DNA of 17,139 bases, taken from NCBI GenBank assembly GCA_964629225.1, contig CAZVQC010000028.1:1-17139 (forward strand), written 5' to 3'. This DNA is from RUG14199 sp964629225. GTDB lineage: Bacteria > Bacillota > Clostridia > Oscillospirales > CAG-272. A program made the position numbers and the translations under genes. Of this stretch, positions 6,812 to 13,711 are shown one piece after another. How positions within the stretch are numbered: position 1 is the stretch's first letter; the number at the start of each line of letters is the position of its first letter. Under the pieces are notes generated by a model, which saw nothing but the letters and a program-made list of their open reading frames with translations, searched no databases and was not told the DNA's origin.

Positions 6812-7889
6812 AAGTTCTTGCGATGAGACCGCCTGTGCTGTGGTGGAAATGAGCGAGGACGAAAGAAAGATACTGTCAAATGCGGTCTTTACCCAGATAT
6901 CCACCCATGCTCTTTACGGAGGAGTGGTGCCTGAGATAGCGGGACGGGCGCACATAGAAAAGATCAGCGGAGTAGTAAGAGACGCCGTTGCATCGTCCGG
7001 CATCACACTGTCCGATATCGATGCGGTGGCAGTGACCTACGCACCGGGGTTGATAGGATCCCTACTGGTTGGAGTGAGCTTCGCAAAGGCGCTTGCCGAG
7101 TCGCTGAGAAAGCCTCTTATCCCGGTCGATCACATCAAGGGGCACACAGCGGCGGCGTACCTGTCCCACAAGGGGCTTAAAGCGCCCTTTATTGCGATGA
7201 TAGTATCGGGGGGGCATACTTCCCTTTACGACGTCAGAACGCCCACGGAATACGTTGAGATCGGCTCCACAAGAGACGATGCGGCCGGAGAAGCATTCGA
7301 CAAGATCGGAAGGATCATGGGACTTCCCTATCCCGGCGGTGCGGCAATGGACAGACTGGCCTCGGCGGGATTTGAAAAAAGAAAAAACGGAAAGGCGACC
7401 TTCGCTTTTCCCTCGCCTGCCATCAAAGACGATACTCTTGATTTTTCCTTCAGCGGACTTAAGACATTCGCTCTCAATACCATCCATACCAAACGCCAAC
7501 AACTTGGGCTGTCACCGAAGGACGACCTTCCGGCCGAGTTCAAAGAAGCTGTAGCGGCAGATTTCACCGAGGCAACCGTAAAGGGCATCACTCAAAAGCT
7601 TGAGACCGCAATAACAATGACCGGTGCCGATACTGTGGTACTTGCGGGAGGAGTTGCCGCGAACTCTCATTTGAGACGGGAAGTAACCGAGCTTGCGGAA
7701 AAACTCGGTATCACTCTTTGTATTCCGCCCCTCTCCCTCTGCGGGGATAACGGAGCGATGATAGCTGCCCAAGGATATTTTGAGTATCAAAACGGCATCA
7801 GAGCGAACGCATTCCTCAATGCCTTTGCATCGGATGAGGGTGCGCTGGCGGCAAAAATAAAAAATACCGACGGCATCTTCAGACAGTAA
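6792..7889 (+). CDS. tsaD: tRNA N6-threonylcarbamoyladenosine transferase subunit TsaD
   Basis: The protein has 365 residues, beginning MLILAIESSCDET as expected. The in-frame ATG at 6780 is upstream of the Shine-Dalgarno GGAG at 6782-6785, which sits 6 nt before ATG 6792, so the later start is chosen. The metal site is HIKGH (H114, H118) together with D319 in LCGDNGAMIAA. YPGGAAMDRLA and VLAGGVAANSHLR are further family signatures. TsaD, with TsaB and TsaE, transfers threonylcarbamoyl to A37 of ANN-decoding tRNAs. It is the last gene of the operon, overlapping rimI, and a terminator follows about 80 nt downstream. Confidence 0.97.
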   Translation: MLILAIESSCDETACAVVEMSEDERKILSNAVFTQISTHALYGGVVPEIAGRAHIEKISGVVRDAVASSGITLSDIDAVAVTYAPGLIGSLLVGVSFAKALAESLRKPLIPVDHIKGHTAAAYLSHKGLKAPFIAMIVSGGHTSLYDVRTPTEYVEIGSTRDDAAGEAFDKIGRIMGLPYPGGAAMDRLASAGFEKRKNGKATFAFPSPAIKDDTLDFSFSGLKTFALNTIHTKRQQLGLSPKDDLPAEFKEAVAADFTEATVKGITQKLETAITMTGADTVVLAGGVAANSHLRREVTELAEKLGITLCIPPLSLCGDNGAMIAAQGYFEYQNGIRANAFLNAFASDEGALAAKIKNTDGIFRQ

Positions 7890-7971
7890 CGGGATCGCCA
7901 TGGCACGGCTTGCATCCTGTCGCAGTCCTCACGCCATGACCCTTTCGGAGCTGCCAGAATAATAAAAAACG

Positions 7972-7998
7972 GAAAAGTTCCCGTGTCACGGGCTTTTC
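7972..7998 (+). terminator. Probable terminator of the dCMP deaminase-tsaD operon
   Basis: Stem CCCGT / ACGGG with loop GTC, extended past a TT bulge by GAAAAG / CTTTTC. The T-rich 3' side is part of the stem and only CTAC follows, so this is weaker than the other terminators here. The 3' arm overlaps the start of the CTTTTCTACA repeats. Confidence 0.55.
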
Positions 7999-8026
7999 TA
8001 CAGCCTTTTCTACAATCTGTAGAAAA
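7993..8026. repeat. Nested direct and inverted repeats upstream of the dnaD-like gene
   Basis: CTTTTCTACA occurs twice in direct orientation (7993-8002 and 8005-8014), 12 bp apart. TTTTCTACAG (7994-8003) also has a perfect inverted partner CTGTAGAAAA at 8017-8026. The cluster lies 67 nt before the dnaD-like ATG. A TATTAT at 8041-8046 could be its -10, but the -35 is poor. A repressor or activator site is possible; an RNA hairpin is the alternative. Confidence 0.5.
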
Positions 8027-8092
8027 CTTTTGCGCCTGTCTATTATCTGTTAGGCAGGCATGAGAAACTAGAGTCAGAAAGCGGAGCATTCA

Positions 8093-9121
8093 ATGAAGAT
8101 AAATCCGAAATACGGAGATAAAATAATATCGCTTCCGGCGGAACAGGTACTGGAACTGCTTCCCGAAGCATCACGCAGCGACCTTGCGGTGCTGATCTAC
8201 GTTCTGTCAAACAGAAACGCAACGTATGAAGACATCGAAGACGCCACCGGCGTGTCAAAGGACGATTCCTACAGTGCGCTTACCTTTTGGAAGCAGAACG
8301 GAGTGATATCCTGCACCGGACTGAAGGCAAGAAAAACGGCAAAAGCGGAGAGTGAAAACGAAAGAAAAAAAGACCGCACGCAGTCAAAAAAGGCATCTCC
8401 CGATATTACCGTGAATGACAGAAAAAAAGTATTTGCCAAACAGAGCCTCCCCTCCTACTCGGCATCGGAACTTTCTCAAATGATCGAAGGAGACCCGGAA
8501 TTGAAGGAGCTTATCGATGCTTCCCAACAGATACTCGGCAAGATATTCAAGGTGCCGGAGATCGAGACCGTGGTCGGGATGAGAGACTATTTGAGGCTTG
8601 AGGCAGACTACATACTTCTCCTATGCTCCCACTGTGCCAACATAAAAAAGACCTCTCTTCGGTATGTTGAGACGGTGGCGCTTGATCTCTATGACAGCGG
8701 TATCACCGAATACTCTCAGCTTGAGAAATATCTTGAGAACCGAGAGAGGATAAGAAGTCTTGAGGGTCAGATCCGTAAAATGATGGGGATCGGAAGCCGT
8801 GCGCTGACCTCAAAAGAGGAAAGATGCTTTGAAAAATGGGCTGACTGGGGCTTCCCCTTTGAAATGATCAAAGAAGCCTATGAGATCACTGTCAATAACA
8901 CTCAAAAGGTATCGGTGGACTACATGACCACCATTCTTGACAACTGGCGTGTAGCGGGATTCTCCACTGTGGAAGAAGCGAGAGCGGCCGGAGAAAAAAG
9001 AAAAAAAGCATCAAACAGCGGCACAAAGAGCAGTTTCGACACTTCGGATTTCTTCTCATCGGCGCTTGAGCGCTCATACGGGACTGCCGCAACGGACGGA
9101 GGTAAAAATGAAAAGCACTAA
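8093..9121 (+). CDS. DnaD/DnaB-like replication initiation protein
   Basis: The 342-residue protein starts after GGAG (8083-8086). Residues about 1-75 look like a winged-helix DNA-binding domain. A lysine-rich linker follows at about 80-115. After it come two helical modules of the DnaD C-terminal type: about 118-215, and about 228-288, the latter ending with the signature YMTTILDNWRVAGF (Y277, W285). In Bacillus, DnaD and DnaB remodel oriC DNA and bring the helicase-loader complex to replication origins and restart sites. The gene overlaps the next one, a helicase loader, by 14 nt, which strongly supports a replication role. Orthology to Bacillus dnaB or dnaD cannot be settled by eye. The C-terminal tail is low-complexity and probably disordered. 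Confidence 0.85.
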   Translation: MKINPKYGDKIISLPAEQVLELLPEASRSDLAVLIYVLSNRNATYEDIEDATGVSKDDSYSALTFWKQNGVISCTGLKARKTAKAESENERKKDRTQSKKASPDITVNDRKKVFAKQSLPSYSASELSQMIEGDPELKELIDASQQILGKIFKVPEIETVVGMRDYLRLEADYILLLCSHCANIKKTSLRYVETVALDLYDSGITEYSQLEKYLENRERIRSLEGQIRKMMGIGSRALTSKEERCFEKWADWGFPFEMIKEAYEITVNNTQKVSVDYMTTILDNWRVAGFSTVEEARAAGEKRKKASNSGTKSSFDTSDFFSSALERSYGTAATDGGKNEKH

Positions 9122-10061
9122 GACACGGGAGATAATAGAAGGCTACGCCGTCAAAAGACACGCGGCGGAACTTGAGGCGGAAAGGCGAAAGCTTGAGATC
9201 CACAGCCTGATACCGGAAACGTTGGAGATCGATCGGGAACTTGAGAACACCTCAATGAAGATCATAGCCATCGCCTCCTCCGGGGAGGACATCGAAAAGA
9301 AGATGGAAGATCTTAAAGAAGAGATCGCTTCCGCAAGGAAAAAGCGAGGAGATCTGCTTGTAAAGAACGGATACCCTGCCGATCATACCGACGTTCACTA
9401 CGAATGCAAAAAATGCGGTGACACCGGATACTGCGGCATTGAGATGTGCGATTGTCTGAGACGTGCCGTTGCAGAGGCGGCATTTGAGGATTCCGGCATC
9501 GGAAAGCTTGTGAAAAAGCAGAGCTTCGACACGTTTTCCTTCGACTACTATTCCGAAAACGAACTTCGCTTCGTCAAGATGAATTACGAAGTGCTAAAGG
9601 ACTTTGCGGAGAATTTCAAAAGAGAGAGCGGAAAGAACTTCATCCTCATCGGCAAAACGGGGCTTGGCAAGACTCATCTTTCCACATCTGTCGCAAAGAC
9701 CGTTATCGAAGGCGGTCACAACGTAGTCTATGACACCGTCGGACGGATAGTCGCAGATTTTGAGGACAACAGATTCAACCGATCCGAAGCTGCTCAGGAC
9801 ACCGACAAGTACTTCAACTGCGACCTTCTTATCATCGACGATCTTGGGTGCGAGGTGTCCAACAAGTTCACGGTGGCTTGCATCTACGAGCTTGTCAATT
9901 CCAGGATCAACTCCGGCAGATCTACCCTTATCAACACCAACCTCAGCCAAGACGAGCTTCACGAAAAATATGCCGACAGAATAACCAGCCGTATCTTCGG
10001 GGAATACCGCCCTCTACTCTTCATAGGACGGGATATTAGGGAGCAAAAGCTCTCACGGTGA
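9108..10061 (+). CDS. DnaI/DnaC-type replicative helicase loader (AAA+ ATPase)
   Basis: The protein is 317 residues from ATG 9108, six bases after GGAGG (9098-9102), inside the end of the dnaD-like gene. An in-frame ATG at 9066 is rejected because this Shine-Dalgarno lies downstream of it. Residues 1-90 are charged and probably coiled-coil. A cysteine cluster follows (C100, C103, C109, C114, C116), like the zinc-binding region of DnaI N-terminal domains. The AAA+ core has Walker A GKTGLGKT at 182-189 and Walker B LLIIDDLG with D244/D245. It also has the helicase-loader segment RITSRIFGEYRPLLFIGRDIR with its arginine-rich end. The expected job is to load the replicative helicase onto single-stranded DNA using ATP. 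An IS21 IstB-type ATPase is the alternative, but no transposase is adjacent. Confidence 0.9.
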   Translation: MKSTKTREIIEGYAVKRHAAELEAERRKLEIHSLIPETLEIDRELENTSMKIIAIASSGEDIEKKMEDLKEEIASARKKRGDLLVKNGYPADHTDVHYECKKCGDTGYCGIEMCDCLRRAVAEAAFEDSGIGKLVKKQSFDTFSFDYYSENELRFVKMNYEVLKDFAENFKRESGKNFILIGKTGLGKTHLSTSVAKTVIEGGHNVVYDTVGRIVADFEDNRFNRSEAAQDTDKYFNCDLLIIDDLGCEVSNKFTVACIYELVNSRINSGRSTLINTNLSQDELHEKYADRITSRIFGEYRPLLFIGRDIREQKLSR

Positions 10062-10107
10062 GGCATCTGCGAAGCAAAACACCAAATAAGGCAGTCATCA
10101 AATGAAA

Positions 10108-10131
10108 AAATGCGGGCTTTCGCCCGCATTT
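10108..10131. terminator. Bidirectional terminator between the helicase loader and the small membrane protein
   Basis: A perfect 10-bp stem AAATGCGGGC / GCCCGCATTT with a TTTC loop. Read on the minus strand the 3' arm runs into six T, a good terminator for the cysteine-rich minus-strand genes. On the plus strand the tail is ATTTCT, adequate for the loader gene 46 nt upstream. Confidence 0.88.
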
Positions 10132-10146
10132 CTAAGCTGTTTGATA

Positions 10147-10299
10147 TCAGCCGCAGCCGCAACCGCCGTAGGTAGGAGTGCCGCAGGAACTGCCCGTGCC
10201 GCATCCGATTCCGCCGTTGCAGGTAGCGTAGAGAAGGATAAGAGCGATGATGATCAGCCAGAATACCTCACTGTCAAAAAGATTGCAAAGACAATTCAT
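10147..10299 (-). CDS. Small single-span membrane protein with Gly/Cys-rich tail
   Basis: This is a short gene of 50 residues from ATG 10299; the frame is open to an ATG at 10341, which would give 64. It starts MNCLCNLFDSE, followed by one membrane helix (FWLIIIALILLYA). The tail of about 20 residues is nearly all Gly, Cys, Ser and Thr and ends GGCGCG. The layout recalls small clostridial and YjcZ-like sporulation peptides with a helix and a Gly/Cys tail, but I cannot name a family. Seven cysteines in 50 residues suggest metal binding or cross-linking in a spore layer; that is inference. Neither ATG has a convincing Shine-Dalgarno. The terminator 16 nt downstream has its T-run on this strand, supporting a real transcript. 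Confidence 0.6.
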   Translation of the reverse strand: MNCLCNLFDSEVFWLIIIALILLYATCNGGIGCGTGSSCGTPTYGGCGCG

Positions 10300-10311
10300 G
10301 TTTTCAAATAC

Positions 10312-10329
10312 CACGGATACGAATCCGTG
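10312..10329. repeat. Inverted repeat in the leader of the small membrane protein
   Basis: Perfect 7-bp arms CACGGAT / ATCCGTG around ACGA, 13 nt before the preferred ATG (10299). If translation began at 10341 the hairpin would lie inside the coding region. Confidence 0.5.
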
Positions 10330-10348
10330 ATGTCCTTTCATTTGATTT

Positions 10349-10368
10349 CAGAGCACCGCCGTGCTCTG
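10349..10368. repeat. Inverted repeat downstream of the cysteine-rich gene
   Basis: Perfect 8-bp arms CAGAGCAC / GTGCTCTG around CGCC, 45 nt past the stop of the minus-strand cysteine-rich gene. There is no T-tract on either strand, so it is more likely a processing or stability hairpin than a full terminator. Confidence 0.5.
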
Positions 10369-10412
10369 TTATCATGATATGTGAAAGGTGATATCCTGTT
10401 ACTGAAAGGCTC

Positions 10413-11045
10413 TCAACTAAGCGTGATGTGATCTGCGTGAAGAAAAGCGTTGGCCTCAAGAGAACTTCCGATAGGGATGACCGCCATTTTTTCGCATTTT
10501 TTGCATTTGACGATGACCGAATCATCAGTCACCGACACCTCATATTCTCCACCGTCCCCGCATCCGCAACTTACTTCACCTTCATCCGCAAGTTCATCGA
10601 CCACGAAGAGCACCATGTCAAGTATCTGTGGGTCATCGAAGACACGCTCCCCGTTATGACAGGAGATATCCTCGAAGTCCGCATCGTCAAAAAGCTCCGC
10701 AAGCACCCTGTCCGACTCCTCTATCGCACGGTCCACCTCGGTGGCATTTCCCACAAATCCGATGTCCACGTTGGTATAGGAGCAGGGGAAGGCGAAGAGA
10801 TCACGCCCGAAAAATATCTTTTCCGCGACCGTGTAAACGTGAGGCCTCGGGCAGAGAAAACAGGGGATCGTAAGCCTCACAGTGCCACCGGCTTTGCTTT
10901 CTATCGTCATGTCACTCTCACCGCAGGGACACTTGAGGCGGAGAAACTCCGCATTCAGTGCAAAAGCACCAACGATACTTTTTACCGTAGTACCGCAGGC
11001 GGGGCATCTGTAAGCAATAGTAGTGGTCTTTCTGTCAAGTATCAT
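10413..11045 (-). CDS. Cysteine-rich zinc-ribbon-like protein (CpXC-like) of unknown function
   Basis: The 210-residue protein starts MILDRKTTTIAYRCPACG. The N-terminal half has YRCPACG, a second KCPCG and CFLCP, spaced like zinc ribbons and reminiscent of the uncharacterised CpXC domain. The middle is acidic and helical. Near the C-terminus CGCG and CKKC could form another metal site. I recall similar unnamed proteins in clostridia but no function. It looks soluble, with no signal peptide or membrane helix. An upstream ATG at 11069 would lie only about 2 nt from the predicted transcription start (near 11071), so ATG 11045, with a leader of about 26 nt, is preferred. It may be co-transcribed with the small membrane protein downstream. 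Metal or redox sensing is a guess. Confidence 0.75.
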   Translation of the reverse strand: MILDRKTTTIAYRCPACGTTVKSIVGAFALNAEFLRLKCPCGESDMTIESKAGGTVRLTIPCFLCPRPHVYTVAEKIFFGRDLFAFPCSYTNVDIGFVGNATEVDRAIEESDRVLAELFDDADFEDISCHNGERVFDDPQILDMVLFVVDELADEGEVSCGCGDGGEYEVSVTDDSVIVKCKKCEKMAVIPIGSSLEANAFLHADHITLS

Positions 11046-11074
11046 TTTTAGTACCCGCTCATTTCTCATTTTAC

Positions 11075-11090
11075 AACAGTATACACTGTT
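11075..11090. promoter_or_regulatory. Dyad overlapping the -10 of the cysteine-rich gene
   Basis: AACAGT / ACTGTT arms flank a 4-bp centre and cover the whole -10 hexamer. A repressor bound here would block RNA polymerase. A chance palindrome cannot be excluded from one site. Confidence 0.45.
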
Positions 11091-11106
11091 TAGGCTCGCC
11101 TGTCAA
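11078..11106 (-). promoter_or_regulatory. Consensus sigma-A promoter of the cysteine-rich gene
   Basis: On the minus strand TTGACA (11106-11101), a 17-bp spacer and TATACT (11083-11078). The -35 is perfect and the -10 matches at five of six bases. Confidence 0.9.
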
Positions 11107-11199
11107 CCGAAGTGAAGTCAAAAAGCTGTCAAAGGCGACTAAATTTCACCCCTATCCGGCGAAGTCGTAAATAACAAAACAAAAAGAAAGGAGAACGCC

Positions 11200-13584
11200 G
11201 TGAAGATAACGCTTTCCGAAAACGGTGAGATAATACTGTCATCCGCGGAAGCCGCAAAATTCGCAAGACACCGTACAAAGCAGTCAAATATCATCCTTTC
11301 ACCGATTCGCTCGGTCAGAGAAGATCTTTGCGACGTGCCGTCTCTCTCCTTTCGTACCGTATGTGAGGGAGAGACCTTCATTTTAACTGCCGAGCATGAC
11401 GGTATCTATCGGGACAAAAACGGATTTGCCGTTGAAAAGATCCGAAAAGTTAAGAAGGCGGGCTTTGCCGACCCCGTATCCGACCCGTTTTTTACGGCGG
11501 ATGCTTTTTTGACTGCCCACATTCTGTGCAAGATGAAAAGGCTTCTGTCGGTGACGCTGATCGTGACGGTGTCGGGAGAGGATTGCCAAAAGAGCTTTGA
11601 GACCCACCTTAACGCAGACTATCTTGAAAGGGCGGCGGATGCACTTCTGTCGCGCTGTGCCCCATTTGCGAAGGAGGAAAAAGCCTTTCTGACCAAGGGT
11701 ATCAAAAGCATAAAGTCCATGCCCTTCCCATTCACCTCAATAAGAAGCGGTCAAGAGGACTTCATCAAGGAGGCATACAAGGCCATAAAACGCCACCGCA
11801 GACTGCTCGTGGAAGCGCCTACTGGTATCGGCAAGACCGCATCCGCCCTCTTCCCTGCCGTAAAAGCCATAGCCGACGGTCAAGCGGACAAAGTTTTCTA
11901 CCTGACGTCAAAGACCGTCACCGGAATTGCCGCATCCAATGCGGCAGAAAGAATGGCACGCCATGCTCCGGAGCTTCGCTGTATCACTGTCAGCGCAAAG
12001 GAGCGGGTCTGCCCCGCAAATGACAAAAACGATCCCTTCACGGTGGACGAATGCTCCTACAGTTGTCCGAGGCTTGGAGACACGGATGAGGGAACATACG
12101 ATACGAGAAGACTGGCGGCGATACTGGAGCTGCTTGAGAAGAACGTGCTCACCGAGGCCGATATCAAAAGGGCGGCATCAAAATACTGCCTATGTCCCTA
12201 TGAGTTGTCCCTTGACACAAGTGAATATTGCCACATCATAATCTGCGACTACAACTACGTTTTCGACGACAGGGTCAAATTCAGAAGGTACTTCGTCTCG
12301 GACAACATAAAACACATCCTCCTTATTGACGAGGCTCACAACCTTCCCGACAGGGCGCGTGAGATGCTGTCTGCCACTGCCGAGAACACCCACTTTTCCG
12401 CCCTTGCGGAAAAGGTCGAGGAGCTTTTCCCCCTTGAGCGCTCCCTTCTTTCTGCCCTCGGCAAGATATCCGAGTACTTTGACGGGATAAAAAAATACTG
12501 TCTCGAGGACGCAGAGTATTCAAACGCCGGCATCTACGGCTACTATATCGCCGATAAGGTACCGAGTGAGACATCGAAGGTCTTCAAGGGATTTCCCAAG
12601 ATAGCGAAAGACTTCAAGGGCAGATGCGATGACGGAGACACGGAAAAGCTCTTAAAGAGAGCGATGGAGGAATCATCCGACTTGGTGCGCTCCGCCGAGG
12701 AATTCGACGGTGACTACGTTTTCTTTGCGGAGACGAAAAACGACCGGGTGGAAGTTAAGATAATGTGCCTCGATCCCTCAAAGAAACTTGACGGAGTGAT
12801 GAAGAATGCGGTTTCTTCGGTGCTGTTTTCGGCTACCCTTGCCCCCTTTGAGTATTTTACAGAGGTGCTCGGATGCAAGGATGCCATGACTCTGAGTCTT
12901 GAATCCCCCTATGACAGCGACAACCTCTGTATTGCCGCAATGGACAAGCTCAGCACAAAATACCTTTCAAGGGGCGACACCGCCTCCGAGATCGCAGAGG
13001 CGATACTGACGGTGACGGAAGCCAAGACGGGTAATTACCTGGTCTATTTTCCTTCCTACTCCTACATGAAGGGGGTCGTGCGGCACTTTCTCGATATCGC
13101 CCCTCCCGACGTGAAGGCGGTGATGCAAAAGCCGGATATGTCCATCGCATCAAGAAAGAAATTCTTGTCTTTCTTCGAAAACGAAAGCGAGGCGGAGACT
13201 CTGGTGGGATTCTGCGTTCTCGGAGGAGTCTTTTCCGAGGGCATCGACCTTCCGGACAAAAGGCTCATCGGTGCTGTGCTCGTCGGAATCGGAATACCGG
13301 GACTGTCCTCGGAGACCAACATTATGAAGGAATACTACGACAGGAAAAAGGAAGCGGGCTTCGACTATGCGTTTCTCTACCCCGGCATGATCAAGATAAC
13401 CCAAGCGGCGGGACGGGTCATACGAAGTGAAACCGACCGAGGCGTTGTGGTCCTCATTGACGAGAGATACCGCGACCCGAACGTGAGACGGCTCCTTCCC
13501 GCCCACTGGAAAAACATCCACTACATCGGTGACAGTTACTCTCTCGGAGAGTATCTGAGGCGTTTTTGGGAGAAAAAAGAGTGA
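11200..13584 (+). CDS. DinG/XPD-family (Rad3-related) ATP-dependent DNA helicase with N-terminal nuclease-like domain
   Basis: The 794-residue protein has a GTG start six bases after AAGGAG (11188-11193). Residues about 1-190 resemble the PD-(D/E)XK nuclease-like domain often fused to this family, but the expected ExK motif reads KIR. The superfamily 2 helicase follows: APTGIGKT at 206-213 (Walker A), DEAH at 377-380 in LLIDEAHNLPDR, and ITQAAGRVIRS (motif VI) near the C-terminus. Cysteines C271, C285, C289 and C330/C332 sit between Walker A and DEAH, where XPD/DinG proteins hold a 4Fe-4S cluster. The expected activity is 5'-3' unwinding in DNA repair or removal of R-loops. It is monocistronic: divergent from the cysteine-rich gene and closed by a terminator overlapping its stop codon. 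Confidence 0.9.
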   Translation: MKITLSENGEIILSSAEAAKFARHRTKQSNIILSPIRSVREDLCDVPSLSFRTVCEGETFILTAEHDGIYRDKNGFAVEKIRKVKKAGFADPVSDPFFTADAFLTAHILCKMKRLLSVTLIVTVSGEDCQKSFETHLNADYLERAADALLSRCAPFAKEEKAFLTKGIKSIKSMPFPFTSIRSGQEDFIKEAYKAIKRHRRLLVEAPTGIGKTASALFPAVKAIADGQADKVFYLTSKTVTGIAASNAAERMARHAPELRCITVSAKERVCPANDKNDPFTVDECSYSCPRLGDTDEGTYDTRRLAAILELLEKNVLTEADIKRAASKYCLCPYELSLDTSEYCHIIICDYNYVFDDRVKFRRYFVSDNIKHILLIDEAHNLPDRAREMLSATAENTHFSALAEKVEELFPLERSLLSALGKISEYFDGIKKYCLEDAEYSNAGIYGYYIADKVPSETSKVFKGFPKIAKDFKGRCDDGDTEKLLKRAMEESSDLVRSAEEFDGDYVFFAETKNDRVEVKIMCLDPSKKLDGVMKNAVSSVLFSATLAPFEYFTEVLGCKDAMTLSLESPYDSDNLCIAAMDKLSTKYLSRGDTASEIAEAILTVTEAKTGNYLVYFPSYSYMKGVVRHFLDIAPPDVKAVMQKPDMSIASRKKFLSFFENESEAETLVGFCVLGGVFSEGIDLPDKRLIGAVLVGIGIPGLSSETNIMKEYYDRKKEAGFDYAFLYPGMIKITQAAGRVIRSETDRGVVVLIDERYRDPNVRRLLPAHWKNIHYIGDSYSLGEYLRRFWEKKE

Positions 13585-13621
13585 GGACGGAGGATTTTTC
13601 ATCTTCGTCCTTCACTTTTTT
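13581..13621 (+). terminator. Terminator of the helicase gene, overlapping its stop codon
   Basis: Arms GTGA-GGACG / CGTCC-TTCAC with a single-base bulge and partial pairing in the inner loop, followed by six T. The 5' arm includes the last codon and the TGA. Confidence 0.78.
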
Positions 13622-13656
13622 CGCCAAAAGCTATGTACTTTTGCAAAACTGTGTGC

Positions 13657-13662
13657 TATAAT
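13657..13662 (+). promoter_or_regulatory. Extended -10 promoter of typA
   Basis: TATAAT preceded directly by TGC, an extended -10 that can work with a poor -35; the hexamer 17 bp upstream is TGTACT. The 11-bp string TGTGCTATAAT is identical to that in the pyrR promoter. The leader to the start codon is about 43 nt. Confidence 0.75.
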
Positions 13663-13711
13663 GTGAGGGTTGAGTATTAATTAAAAGAACCCACGGACAG
13701 GAGAGAATGTT

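Noticed and set aside
9108..10061. Helicase loader considered as an IS21 IstB transposition helper
   Set aside because: There is no adjacent transposase or terminal repeat, and the gene overlaps a dnaD-like gene and carries a DnaI-like cysteine cluster.
10373..10399. Possible sigma-K-like promoter on the minus strand (AC-N16-CATATCATG) before the small membrane protein
   Set aside because: The motif is short, the spacing is one base off the usual 17 and the last base of the -10 does not match. It would suit a spore-coat role but is too weak to list.
10428..11051. A 207-codon plus-strand open frame opposite the cysteine-rich gene
   Set aside because: The minus-strand frame has the consensus promoter and regular cysteine motifs; the plus-strand frame has no Shine-Dalgarno or recognisable pattern.
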